From Candidatus Paenalcaligenes intestinipullorum (GTDB taxonomy: Bacteria > Pseudomonadota > Gammaproteobacteria > Burkholderiales > Burkholderiaceae_B), in contig DWUQ01000178.1 in assembly GCA_019120675.1 (NCBI GenBank), positions 1 through 7,080 of the forward strand: a DNA stretch of 7,080 nucleotides. Reading direction: 5' to 3'. Every line of letters begins with the position of its first letter. Within the stretch, counting starts at the first letter, position 1. The notes beneath the pieces are model-generated. The model ran no database searches. It had not been told where the DNA came from and saw only the letters and a list, made by a program, of their open reading frames with translations. The position numbers and the translations under genes are program-made. Shown piece after piece: positions 1 through 5,536 of the stretch.

Positions 1-1
1 G

Positions 2-424
2 CCAGACTTGTTACCGCTGCTGTATCAGCTGGCCGACGAGGAAGGCTTTGAGGTGTCCCTGCCTTGTGTGGTGGCCCCCGACACCCCACTCGTGTTTCGG
101 CCGTGGCACGAAGACATGCCCATGAAAACCGGAGCCTTTGGCATTCAAGAGCCTGATACCGAGCAGGTGGCGCCTAATCCCGATGTGGTGTTGGTGCCGA
201 CCTTGGGCTTTACCCGAGAGGGCGATCGCTTGGGCTATGGCAAGGGGTTTTATGACCGTACCCTAGGGCAACTGCATGAGCAAGCGCATCCGTTTACTAC
301 GATTGGTATTGCTTGGGCTGTGGGGGATTTATCCGATACTGACTATCACTGTCAACACCACGATGTGCCCTTGGATGGGATCTTAACGGACAAAGGTTGG
401 CCCAAAGCTGCCCCGGTTTTGTAA
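2..424 (+). CDS. ygfA: 5-formyltetrahydrofolate cyclo-ligase, 3' part (5' end outside window)
   Basis: Cytosolic enzyme that converts 5-formyl-THF to 5,10-methenyl-THF with ATP, returning a storage or inhibitory folate to the one-carbon pool. The reading frame is open from base 2, and a TTG at 8 is probably an internal Leu codon, so the gene starts before the window. About 140 residues are visible against a usual length near 190, so roughly 50 N-terminal residues are missing. Family signatures seen: GIQEPD at bases 140-157 (the usual G-I-x-E-P block), the VPTLGF-x-x-x-G-x-RLG stretch, and the nucleotide-binding loop GYGKGFYDR at 233-259. The TAA stop (422-424) lies in the loop of a hairpin that separates this gene from convergent purC. 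In many proteobacteria 6S RNA (ssrS) sits just upstream of this gene; that would lie outside this window. The family call is firm. Confidence 0.92.
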   Translation, partial: PDLLPLLYQLADEEGFEVSLPCVVAPDTPLVFRPWHEDMPMKTGAFGIQEPDTEQVAPNPDVVLVPTLGFTREGDRLGYGKGFYDRTLGQLHEQAHPFTTIGIAWAVGDLSDTDYHCQHHDVPLDGILTDKGWPKAAPVL

Positions 425-435
425 TCGGGGCAGCT
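406..435 (-). terminator. Perfect 10-bp hairpin between convergent genes, likely terminator
   Basis: Bases 406-415 (AGCTGCCCCG) are exactly complementary to 426-435 (CGGGGCAGCT), with a 10-base loop at 416-425. It lies between the 3' ends of the cyclo-ligase gene (plus strand) and purC (minus strand). On the minus strand the stem runs straight into a short T stretch (three T in a row), so it fits a weak intrinsic terminator for the purC transcript best. On the plus strand there is no T-run. A 10-base palindrome, GCTCATGAGC, follows at 433-442 and overlaps the stem end. Termination is inferred; the stem is seen. Confidence 0.6.
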
Positions 436-455
436 CATGAGCACGTAAAGCCACT

Positions 456-1166
456 TTAGCCAACGAGCTTTTCGTGTACGGTGCTGTGCTCCAGCACCTG
501 GCCGTCCGCATCCATCACGCGCATGGCATCGGCGGAAATTTCGTCAATCACCACCACTTGACCATCCACCAGACCGATTTCAATTTTCATATCAATCAAG
601 GTGAGATGTTTGGTGTGTAATTCCGCCTCGACAAGGCGGCAAACCTGACGGGTCAGCTCTTTGGCTTGCGCAAGGTGTGCTGTGCTGAGCAAGCCCAAAG
701 CAAGGATGGTGTCGTCGGTGATGAGTGGATCGCCACGCTCGTCGTCCTTAACGGTAATTTCGACGAGGTAATCAAAGAGCTGCGACGCATCACGGATGTA
801 ATTGTGATAACGGCGGATAAAGCTGCCCCACGGTCGGGTACGGCAGATAAACTCAAAGCCACCGCCACCGTTGATGTCTTTGCCGAGCGGCACCGCACGA
901 CGCACTTCCATGGTGTTTTTGTCGAGATCAGCCTGTACAAAGTGTGTAGGGATACCCGCAGCGTGCAAGCATTTGAAAAAGTGATCCGTCATGGCCAGCG
1001 ACTTGCGCCCTTTGCCTGCAACCTGCCCAATCACCGTATTCGCGCCTGGATCGATCACCCCATCGGTACCCGTAACGTCGTCTTTAAAAACCAGTAGTAC
1101 GTTACCGTTTGGCAAAGCGTAAAGGTCTTTGGTCTTGCCGGAATAGATTTTTTCGTTGCTGTCCAT
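456..1166 (-). CDS. purC: Phosphoribosylaminoimidazole-succinocarboxamide synthase (SAICAR synthetase), divergent short type
   Basis: Catalyses the ATP-dependent joining of aspartate to CAIR, giving SAICAR in de novo purine synthesis; cytosolic. The 236-residue protein carries the family's N-terminal phosphate-binding loop, KIYSGKTKDLY (residues 6-16), the central FICRTRPWGSFIRR segment (106-119), KDDERGDP (140-147), and the C-terminal DMKIEIG and VIDEISADAMR blocks (192-198 and 207-216), which match the usual D-x-K-x-E-F-G and D-E-[IV]-S-P-D-x-x-R. Two differences stand out. The segment around residues 28-46 (KDDVTG-x-DG-x-x-DPGAN) and the change of the usual 'SPD' to 'SAD' recall a PurC variant I associate with Clostridia and other Firmicutes, not the roughly 290-residue PurC I expect in Burkholderiales. 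It could be the sole PurC or a paralogue with another substrate. It is the last gene of the ahcY-metF strand run, 77 bases after metF. The ATG at 1166 has only a weak upstream purine stretch (AGTAGG). Confidence 0.82.
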   Translation of the reverse strand: MDSNEKIYSGKTKDLYALPNGNVLLVFKDDVTGTDGVIDPGANTVIGQVAGKGRKSLAMTDHFFKCLHAAGIPTHFVQADLDKNTMEVRRAVPLGKDINGGGGFEFICRTRPWGSFIRRYHNYIRDASQLFDYLVEITVKDDERGDPLITDDTILALGLLSTAHLAQAKELTRQVCRLVEAELHTKHLTLIDMKIEIGLVDGQVVVIDEISADAMRVMDADGQVLEHSTVHEKLVG

Positions 1167-1243
1167 TGATTTGCCTACTGGTAATGCCAGTGTCCCGTTT
1201 CGAGGTAATGATAATAATCATACGCCCGTAGGCGTGTTTGGTG
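1167..1243 (-). other. metF-purC intergenic region with three small inverted repeats
   Basis: This 77-base gap holds three short inverted repeats: ACTGG/CCAGT (1177-1181 with 1187-1191), ATGAT/ATCAT (1208-1212 with 1217-1221) and ACGCC/GGCGT (1222-1226 with 1231-1235). The last could slow transcription after metF but lacks a T-run, so it is not a convincing terminator. A TATGAT that resembles a -10 box occurs on the minus strand near 1217-1222, but no acceptable -35 box lies upstream. Whether purC is read through from metF or has its own promoter cannot be settled by eye. Confidence 0.3.
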
Positions 1244-2083
1244 TTACTTAAAACTTAACTGCGGAATGATCGCCATGCCGGCTTCCGAGCCATTTAGGGT
1301 ATAAAAGTGCAGACCCGGCGCGCCACCGTCAAGTAAGTCTTGGGCTAGGCGTTGGACCACCTCAATGCCAAACGATCGGATGGACGCACGATCATCTCCG
1401 AAATCCGCCAAGCGTAGACGCAGCCACCGAGGAATTTCCGCCCCACACATATTGGAAAAACGCAAAAGCTGTGAGGAGTTCGTAATGGGCATAATACCCG
1501 GCACGATTGGGATATCGACGCCCTTGGCTCGCACTCGGTCTACAAAATCAAAATACGCATGGGGGCTAAAAAAATACTGCGTCACCGCCCCATTCGCGCC
1601 CTGATTGACCTTATGGATAAAGTGCTGCAAATCCGCTTCTAGGCTGATGGCTTCAGGGTGCATTTCTGGGTAGGCAGCCACCTCGATCGTGAACTCATCG
1701 CCGCGGTGTTCGCGAATAAAGCGGACTAAGTCGCTGGCGTAACGCAAGGCGCCCGTATCACCCCCCATACCGGATGGCATATCCCCCCGCAAGGCCACCA
1801 GTCGGCGGATGCCTTGGGCGTGATAGCCTTCGATGATGTCTAACAGCTCGGCCTCGCTAGAGCCAATACAGGACAAGTGCGGTGCCACGTCAAAGCCAAG
1901 GTTTTGCAATAACCCGACGGCTTCCGCAGTACCCGTTCGGGTCGAGCCCCCCGCCCCAAAGGTCACACTGACGTAGCTGGGCCGCAACCCTTGTAGGGTT
2001 TTGGCCGAACGCACCAGCTTGTCTTGGGCAGCCTGATCACGAGGCGGGAAAAACTCTAAGCTAAAAGACTGCGACACGGTCAT
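1244..2083 (-). CDS. metF: Methylenetetrahydrofolate reductase (MTHFR)
   Basis: FAD-dependent cytosolic enzyme that reduces 5,10-methylene-THF to 5-methyl-THF, the methyl donor for homocysteine remethylation to methionine. The 279-residue length fits the bacterial catalytic TIM-barrel form without the eukaryotic regulatory domain. Seen: SLEFFPP (8-14) with the catalytic Glu10 (E. coli Glu28 counterpart), SVTFGAGGSTR (39-49), PHLSCIG (68-74), LRGD (98-101) whose Asp101 corresponds to the flavin-tuning Asp120 of E. coli, EVAAYPE (134-140), QGANGAVTQYFF (161-172), VPGIMPI (194-200) and GAPGLHFYTLN (254-264). The ATG overlaps the TGA of the upstream membrane-protein gene by four bases (ATGA), which suggests translational coupling. 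AGGA eleven bases upstream is the likely RBS. Position behind ahcY and an SAH riboswitch ties it to the methyl cycle. No anomalies seen. Confidence 0.97.
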   Translation of the reverse strand: MTVSQSFSLEFFPPRDQAAQDKLVRSAKTLQGLRPSYVSVTFGAGGSTRTGTAEAVGLLQNLGFDVAPHLSCIGSSEAELLDIIEGYHAQGIRRLVALRGDMPSGMGGDTGALRYASDLVRFIREHRGDEFTIEVAAYPEMHPEAISLEADLQHFIHKVNQGANGAVTQYFFSPHAYFDFVDRVRAKGVDIPIVPGIMPITNSSQLLRFSNMCGAEIPRWLRLRLADFGDDRASIRSFGIEVVQRLAQDLLDGGAPGLHFYTLNGSEAGMAIIPQLSFK

Positions 2084-2418
2084 GACGCGGCAATTCCTGA
2101 TAAAAAGCTAGAAATTAAGCTATACAAAATAGCACCGATCATGGCCCACCAGAAGCCATTGACTCGGAAGCCCTCGAACAATGAGCCACCCAGCCAAAAC
2201 ACCAAGGCGTTGACGACAAAAAGGAAGAGTCCAAGGGTAACAATGGTGACAGGTAAGGTCAGTACCAACAAAATGGGTTTGACAATTGCGTTTAACAAAC
2301 CCAACACAACCGCGGCCACCAGCGCCGCCCAAAATGAGGTAACCACAATCCCTGGAAGCAAATAGGCGACAATTAATAACGCCACCGCATTCAAAATCCA
2401 AACTAAGAGCAAGGCCAT
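2080..2418 (-). CDS. Small 4-TM membrane protein, YvlD / 'phage holin superfamily IV' family
   Basis: The 112-residue, very hydrophobic protein has four likely transmembrane helices: about residues 3-22, 28-46, 48-78 (long, with the LTLPVTIVTLGLFLFVVNAL signature) and 86-110. The N-A-I-V-K-P-I-L motif at 43-50 and the following L-P-x-T-x-x-T-L-G segment are typical of the PF04020 family (Mycobacterial 4-TMS phage holin / YvlD). The holin name comes from similarity only: there is no lysin or phage gene here, and the function is unknown. The ATG at 2418 has GGAGA 5-6 bases upstream. It lies 66 bases after ahcY and overlaps metF by four bases. I recall ahcY, this gene and metF being adjacent in many Burkholderiales, so a link to the methyl cycle, or use as a structural spacer in the operon, is possible but unproven. 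Confidence 0.88.
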   Translation of the reverse strand: MALLLVWILNAVALLIVAYLLPGIVVTSFWAALVAAVVLGLLNAIVKPILLVLTLPVTIVTLGLFLFVVNALVFWLGGSLFEGFRVNGFWWAMIGAILYSLISSFLSGIAAS

Positions 2419-2435
2419 GATGTTCTCCGGTAAAT

Positions 2436-2453
2436 GGGCGCTGGGTCGCGCCC
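2436..2453 (-). other. GC-rich hairpin in the ahcY to membrane-protein gap
   Basis: GGGCGC (2436-2441) pairs perfectly with GCGCCC (2448-2453) around a 6-base loop. In the minus-strand transcript it lies between the ahcY stop and the RBS of the membrane-protein gene, about 8 bases before its GGAG. There is no T-run after it, so it is unlikely to be an intrinsic terminator. It could stabilise the ahcY 3' end or lower downstream expression. This is a structural observation only. Confidence 0.35.
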
Positions 2454-2484
2454 GTTAAGGGTGTGGTATTAAATCACGAAGGAA

Positions 2485-3900
2485 TTAATAACGATAATGA
2501 TCCGGCTTGTAGGGACCTTCAACGGGTACGTTGATGTAATCCGCTTGCGCCTGGGACAGCTCAGTCAATTTCACCCCTAATTTACCCAAGTGCAAACGGG
2601 CGACTTTTTCATCCAAATGCTTGGGCAAGACATACACCTGACCGTTTTCGTAAGCCTCACCTCGGGTAAAGAGTTCAATTTGGGCGATGGTTTGGTTGGT
2701 GAACGAAGCCGACATCACAAAGGATGGGTGGCCAGTAGCACAACCCAAGTTCACCAAGCGGCCTTTGGCGAGCAAAATGATGCGTTTGCCATCAGGGAAA
2801 ATTACGTGGTCGACTTGGGGTTTGATCTCTTCCCACTCTAGATCTTCGATCGACGCCACATCAATCTCGTTATCGAAGTGACCGATGTTGCACACAATGG
2901 CTTGGTCTTTCATGCGCTCCATGTGTTCGCGTGTGATCACATGGTAGTTGCCAGTAGCGGTGACGAAGATATCGGCTTTGTCGGCGACCTCTTCCATGGT
3001 GACCACACGGTAACCTTCCATAGACGCTTGCAGGGCGCAGATGGGGTCGACTTCGGTCACCCAAACTTGGGCGCGCAACGCGGCAAGCGCTTGAGCGCAA
3101 CCCTTACCCACATCACCAAAACCAATCACGACGGCAATCTTGCCCGCCACCATGACATCGGTCGCCCGCTTAATACCATCGACTAAGGATTCACGGCAGC
3201 CGTAGAGGTTATCGAATTTGGACTTGGTAACGGAGTCGTTGACGTTAATGGCAGGGAACGCCAATTCACCTTTTTTGGCCATCTGATACAAGCGGTGTAC
3301 GCCTGTGGTGGTTTCTTCGGTGACGCCTTGGATCTGCGCCAAGCGGGTGGAGTACCAGCTGCCGTCTTGTTGCAAGCGCGCACGAATGGAGGCAAACATC
3401 ACGCGCTCTTCTTCGCTGCCAGGGTTATCCAAGACGGAGAGGTCTTTTTCGGCACGTGCGCCCAAATGCAACAACAAAGTGGCGTCGCCGCCATCGTCCA
3501 AAATCATGTTGGCTTGTTCGCCGGGCCAATCAAAAATATCGTGGGCGTATTGCCAGTAGTCTTCGAGGCTTTCCCCTTTGATGGCAAAAACGGGGATGCC
3601 TTGATCGGCAATGGCGGCAGCAGCGTGGTCTTGGGTGGAATAAATATTGCATGAGGCCCAGCGCACCTCTGCGCCTAAGGCTACAAGGGTTTCAATCAGC
3701 ACAGCCGTTTGAATGGTCATGTGCAGGCTGCCCGCAATGCGCGCGCCTTTGAGGGGCTGTGCCGCAGCGTATTCTTCGCGCGTGGCGATCAGGCCGGGCA
3801 TTTCGGTTTCAGCAATCGCAATTTCACGATGACCCCACTCAGCAAGGCTAAGATCGGCAATCGCGTAGTCGTTAAAGGCAGTTTCAGTCACAGCGTTCAT
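2485..3900 (-). CDS. ahcY: Adenosylhomocysteinase (S-adenosyl-L-homocysteine hydrolase)
   Basis: Reversible NAD+-dependent hydrolysis of SAH to homocysteine and adenosine, which removes the product inhibitor of methyltransferases; cytosolic, a homotetramer in the family. The 471-residue protein is full length. Seen: the substrate-binding GSLHMT (57-62, His60), WASCNIYSTQD (81-91), DDGGD (135-139), EETTTG (195-200), the catalytic Lys226 and Asp230 in TKSKFDN, the NAD-binding Rossmann loop GFGDVGKG (260-267, Phe where Tyr is common), the HFDNE segment (341-345), and the conserved C-terminal KPDHYRY with the NAD-contacting Lys-Tyr tail. A segment near residues 150-190 is the roughly 40-residue insertion common in bacterial and plant enzymes. 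The ATG at 3900 has GGAG at 3909-3906 on the minus strand, five bases upstream. It is the first gene behind the SAH riboswitch and so probably rises when SAH accumulates. Confidence 0.98.
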   Translation of the reverse strand: MNAVTETAFNDYAIADLSLAEWGHREIAIAETEMPGLIATREEYAAAQPLKGARIAGSLHMTIQTAVLIETLVALGAEVRWASCNIYSTQDHAAAAIADQGIPVFAIKGESLEDYWQYAHDIFDWPGEQANMILDDGGDATLLLHLGARAEKDLSVLDNPGSEEERVMFASIRARLQQDGSWYSTRLAQIQGVTEETTTGVHRLYQMAKKGELAFPAINVNDSVTKSKFDNLYGCRESLVDGIKRATDVMVAGKIAVVIGFGDVGKGCAQALAALRAQVWVTEVDPICALQASMEGYRVVTMEEVADKADIFVTATGNYHVITREHMERMKDQAIVCNIGHFDNEIDVASIEDLEWEEIKPQVDHVIFPDGKRIILLAKGRLVNLGCATGHPSFVMSASFTNQTIAQIELFTRGEAYENGQVYVLPKHLDEKVARLHLGKLGVKLTELSQAQADYINVPVEGPYKPDHYRY

Positions 3901-3904
3901 ACAA

Positions 3905-3976
3905 GCTCCGGTAAAGGCAAGGGCTGCGGAGCAAACGCAAAGCTCACCACAGCCCCCAATCGAGAGAATGGTGAGC
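3905..3976 (-). promoter_or_regulatory. Putative expression platform of the SAH riboswitch with RBS-sequestering helix
   Basis: Three competing helices can be drawn on the minus-strand RNA. (A) 3976-3969 (GCTCACCA) with 3949-3942 (TGGTGAGC), 8 bp; its 5' strand overlaps the 3' strand of the aptamer pseudoknot. (B) 3932-3927 (GCTCCG) with 3910-3905 (CGGAGC), 6 bp, burying the ahcY Shine-Dalgarno GGAG. (C) 3955-3947 (GGGCTGTGG) with 3929-3921 (CCGCAGCCC), 9 bp including one G-U; it excludes both A and B. Inferred logic: without SAH, A and B form and the RBS is hidden; with SAH the pseudoknot takes the 5' strand of A, C forms, and the RBS is exposed. This agrees with the known ON behaviour of SAH riboswitches. 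No T-run follows C, so control is likely translational. Confidence 0.55.
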
Positions 3977-4057
3977 GTCGTTGGAAAAGCATAAGGGCTT
4001 TAACCTGATCAGCCTGAGCCTGGCAAACACTAGGTTTGTCGCAACGCTCCTCAGACT
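3971..4057 (-). ncRNA. SAH (S-adenosylhomocysteine) riboswitch aptamer
   Basis: The minus strand upstream of ahcY contains the conserved GAGGAGCGTTGCGAC core (from 4050), the CCAGGCTC element (from 4022) and the distal AACGACGCTCACC element (3982-3970), which together are the hallmarks of the SAH riboswitch known from beta- and gammaproteobacteria. Structure checked by hand: P1 is 8 bp, 4057-4050 (AGTCTGAG) with 4018-4011 (CTCAGGCT, one G-U). P2 has 4038-4034 (CAAAC) with 4028-4024 (GTTTG). The pseudoknot pairs 4049-4044 (GAGCGT) with 3978-3973 (ACGCTC). The class selects SAH over SAM and turns on ahcY and often metF- or metH-type genes. It lies 70 bases before the ahcY start. Confidence 0.95.
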
Positions 4058-4078
4058 AACGATAGAAAACGTAGGGCT

Positions 4079-4084
4079 ATTGTA
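4079..4084 (-). promoter_or_regulatory. Possible -10 box for the riboswitch-ahcY transcript
   Basis: TACAAT on the minus strand (4084-4079) matches five of six bases of the sigma-70 -10 consensus and would start RNA near 4072, about 15 bases before riboswitch helix P1. No good -35 hexamer is found 16-18 bases upstream, so this is tentative. A separate promoter is plausible because 223 bases separate ahcY from metK. Confidence 0.3.
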
Positions 4085-4123
4085 ACGGTTTTTTGTTGGG
4101 CCGTGATACAGAATCCATACGCT

Positions 4124-5299
4124 TTAGGCGGCACGTTCGGCAGCGGCTTTTAGGGCGGCGGCACGGTCAGTGGCTTCCCAGGTGAACTCGGGTTCACTGC
4201 GACCGAAGTGGCCGTAGGCGGCTGTTTTGCTGTAGATGGGGCGCAACAAATCCAGCATATTGATAATACCTTTAGGGCGTAAATCAAAATGCTCACGCAC
4301 GAAACGCGCGATTTGATCATCAGGAATGACGCCGGTACCTTGGGTGTAGACGGTAATGTTAATGGGTTCGGCCACACCAATGGCATAGCTAACCTGCACT
4401 TCGCACTGACGCGCCAGACCTGCAGCCACAATGTTTTTAGCCACATAACGTGCTGCGTACGCCGCCGAACGGTCGACCTTAGAGGGATCCTTGCCTGAGA
4501 ACGCCCCACCGCCATGACTGCACGCGCCACCGTAGGTGTCCACGATGATTTTACGACCAGTGAGGCCGCAATCCCCTTGAGGACCACCAATCACAAATTT
4601 ACCGGTGGGATTCACCAGAAATCGGGTGTTATCCGTAAGCAGACCATCCGGAAACACAGGTCGAATAATGTGCTCAATCACCGCATCGTTGATTTCACCT
4701 TGTGACACATCAGGATGGTGCTGGGTAGACAGCACAACGGTGTCTACCTCAGCCGGCTTGCCGTCCACGTAGCGGAAAGTGACTTGGGATTTGGCATCCG
4801 GACGCAACCACGCTAAGCGGCCGTCTTTGCGTAACTCGCTTTGGCGCTGCACTAAGCGGTGCGCATACCAAATCGGCGCGGGCATGAGATCAGGGGTTTC
4901 GTCGCAGGCGTAGCCGAACATGAGTCCTTGATCGCCTGCGCCTTGGTTGAGCGCTTCTTCGGACAAGCGATCCACCCCTTGAGCAATGTCAGGGGATTGT
5001 TTATCGTAGGCCACAAGTACGGCACAACCTTTATAATCAATGCCGTAATCGGAGTTGTCGTAACCAATCCGTTGGATGGTGTCGCGCGCGACTTGGATAT
5101 AATCCACATTAGCGGTCGTGGTGATTTCACCGGCCAACACCACCAAGCCAGTATTGCAGAGGGTTTCGGCGGCGACACGAGCGTTCGGGTCTTGCTCAAA
5201 GATGGCGTCAAGTACGGCGTCGGAAATTTGATCGGCGACCTTGTCGGGGTGGCCTTCGGAAACGGATTCGGAGGTAAAGAGGTAGTCGTTATTTGCCAC
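4124..5299 (-). CDS. metK: S-adenosylmethionine synthetase (methionine adenosyltransferase)
   Basis: Makes SAM from methionine and ATP; cytosolic, usually a homotetramer. From the chosen GTG start (5299) the protein has 391 residues, the usual size. Seen: FTSESVSEGHPDK (8-20, ATP/methionine-binding His17 and Asp19), the GAGDQG hexapeptide (120-125), the GGPQGDCGLTGRK segment (238-250) and the P-loop-like GGGAFSGKDPSKVDRS (263-278). The frame stays open upstream to an ATG at 5383, which would add 28 residues (MCFVLKF...) with no resemblance to the family. The GTG is preferred because the homologous N-terminus (M-A-N-x-D-Y-L-F-T-S-E-S) begins there and AAGGA lies ten bases upstream. The gene lies upstream of the ahcY leader on the same strand, so SAM synthesis and SAH removal are side by side. 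The C-terminus is Ala-rich, ending in AAALKAAAERAA. Confidence 0.97.
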   Translation of the reverse strand: MANNDYLFTSESVSEGHPDKVADQISDAVLDAIFEQDPNARVAAETLCNTGLVVLAGEITTTANVDYIQVARDTIQRIGYDNSDYGIDYKGCAVLVAYDKQSPDIAQGVDRLSEEALNQGAGDQGLMFGYACDETPDLMPAPIWYAHRLVQRQSELRKDGRLAWLRPDAKSQVTFRYVDGKPAEVDTVVLSTQHHPDVSQGEINDAVIEHIIRPVFPDGLLTDNTRFLVNPTGKFVIGGPQGDCGLTGRKIIVDTYGGACSHGGGAFSGKDPSKVDRSAAYAARYVAKNIVAAGLARQCEVQVSYAIGVAEPINITVYTQGTGVIPDDQIARFVREHFDLRPKGIINMLDLLRPIYSKTAAYGHFGRSEPEFTWEATDRAAALKAAAERAA

Positions 5300-5536
5300 A
5301 GCTGTTGCGTCCTTGTGTGATGCGTGTTTGCAAAAATGGGTGAACGAGCTGCGTAGCACCACAAATTTGAGCACAAAGCACAAGGAATCGGGCGCGACGC
5401 TTTAGCGGTTTAGGTGCTGGCAAGCCAGCGAATCGCTCCGCAAGTTGTCGAGTTAACTCAGCGATTTCTTCCATTTTAAGCGAAAATAACACTTCTTTAA
5501 AAGACTTTCTAATCGAACCCCACGAACTGTAGGCTT
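5300..5536. promoter_or_regulatory. Divergent metK / acyltransferase intergenic region with overlapping promoter candidates
   Basis: This 237-base region separates metK (minus) from the acyltransferase (plus). An AT-rich block at about 5465-5515 holds face-to-face sigma-70-like candidates. Minus strand: TTTAAA (5501-5496), 17-base spacer, TAAAAT (5478-5473), which gives a metK leader of about 165 bases. Plus strand: ATAACA (5486-5491), 16-base spacer, TCTAAT (5508-5513), which gives a leader of about 17 bases. The metK leader also contains the palindrome GAGTTAACTC (5451-5460), a GCTGGC/GCCAGC hairpin (5416-5429) and AGCGA/TCGCT (5427-5437). I recognise no known SAM riboswitch class in it. 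Box positions are by eye. Confidence 0.35.
5310..5314 (-). promoter_or_regulatory. metK ribosome binding site that supports the GTG start
   Basis: AAGGA on the minus strand (5314-5310) lies ten bases before GTG at 5299. It decides between this start and an ATG 28 codons upstream, and it fits the point where family similarity begins. Confidence 0.6.

Noticed and set aside
666..1097. 143-codon frame antisense to purC
   Set aside because: Opposite strand of a clear purC frame; no start signal and no family resemblance.
2080..2418. Phage lysis holin or prophage remnant
   Set aside because: Only the family name suggests phage. There is no endolysin, structural gene, integrase or attachment site nearby, and the gene is embedded in a metabolic operon.
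3295..3654. Frames antisense to ahcY (also 2878-3186 and 3709-4008)
   Set aside because: They are complements of ahcY; one also runs through the riboswitch expression platform. None has an RBS or recognisable motif.
3921..3955. Hairpin before ahcY as an intrinsic terminator
   Set aside because: No T-run follows the stem, and its position fits RBS control better than transcription termination.
4150..4590. 146-codon minus-strand frame inside metK
   Set aside because: Alternate frame of metK with no domain; metK motifs cover the same bases.
4859..5320. 153-codon frame antisense to metK
   Set aside because: It is the complement of conserved metK coding sequence, with no RBS and no recognisable domain; a shadow of metK codon structure.
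4852..5376. 174-codon open frame on the minus strand
   Set aside because: It lies inside metK in another frame, its composition is unlike a protein (Pro/Ser/Thr-rich with no family motif), and metK's own frame carries every conserved motif.
5300..5383. ATG at 5383 as metK start with a 28-residue extension
   Set aside because: The extension has no family similarity, and a better RBS and the homologous N-terminus begin at GTG 5299.
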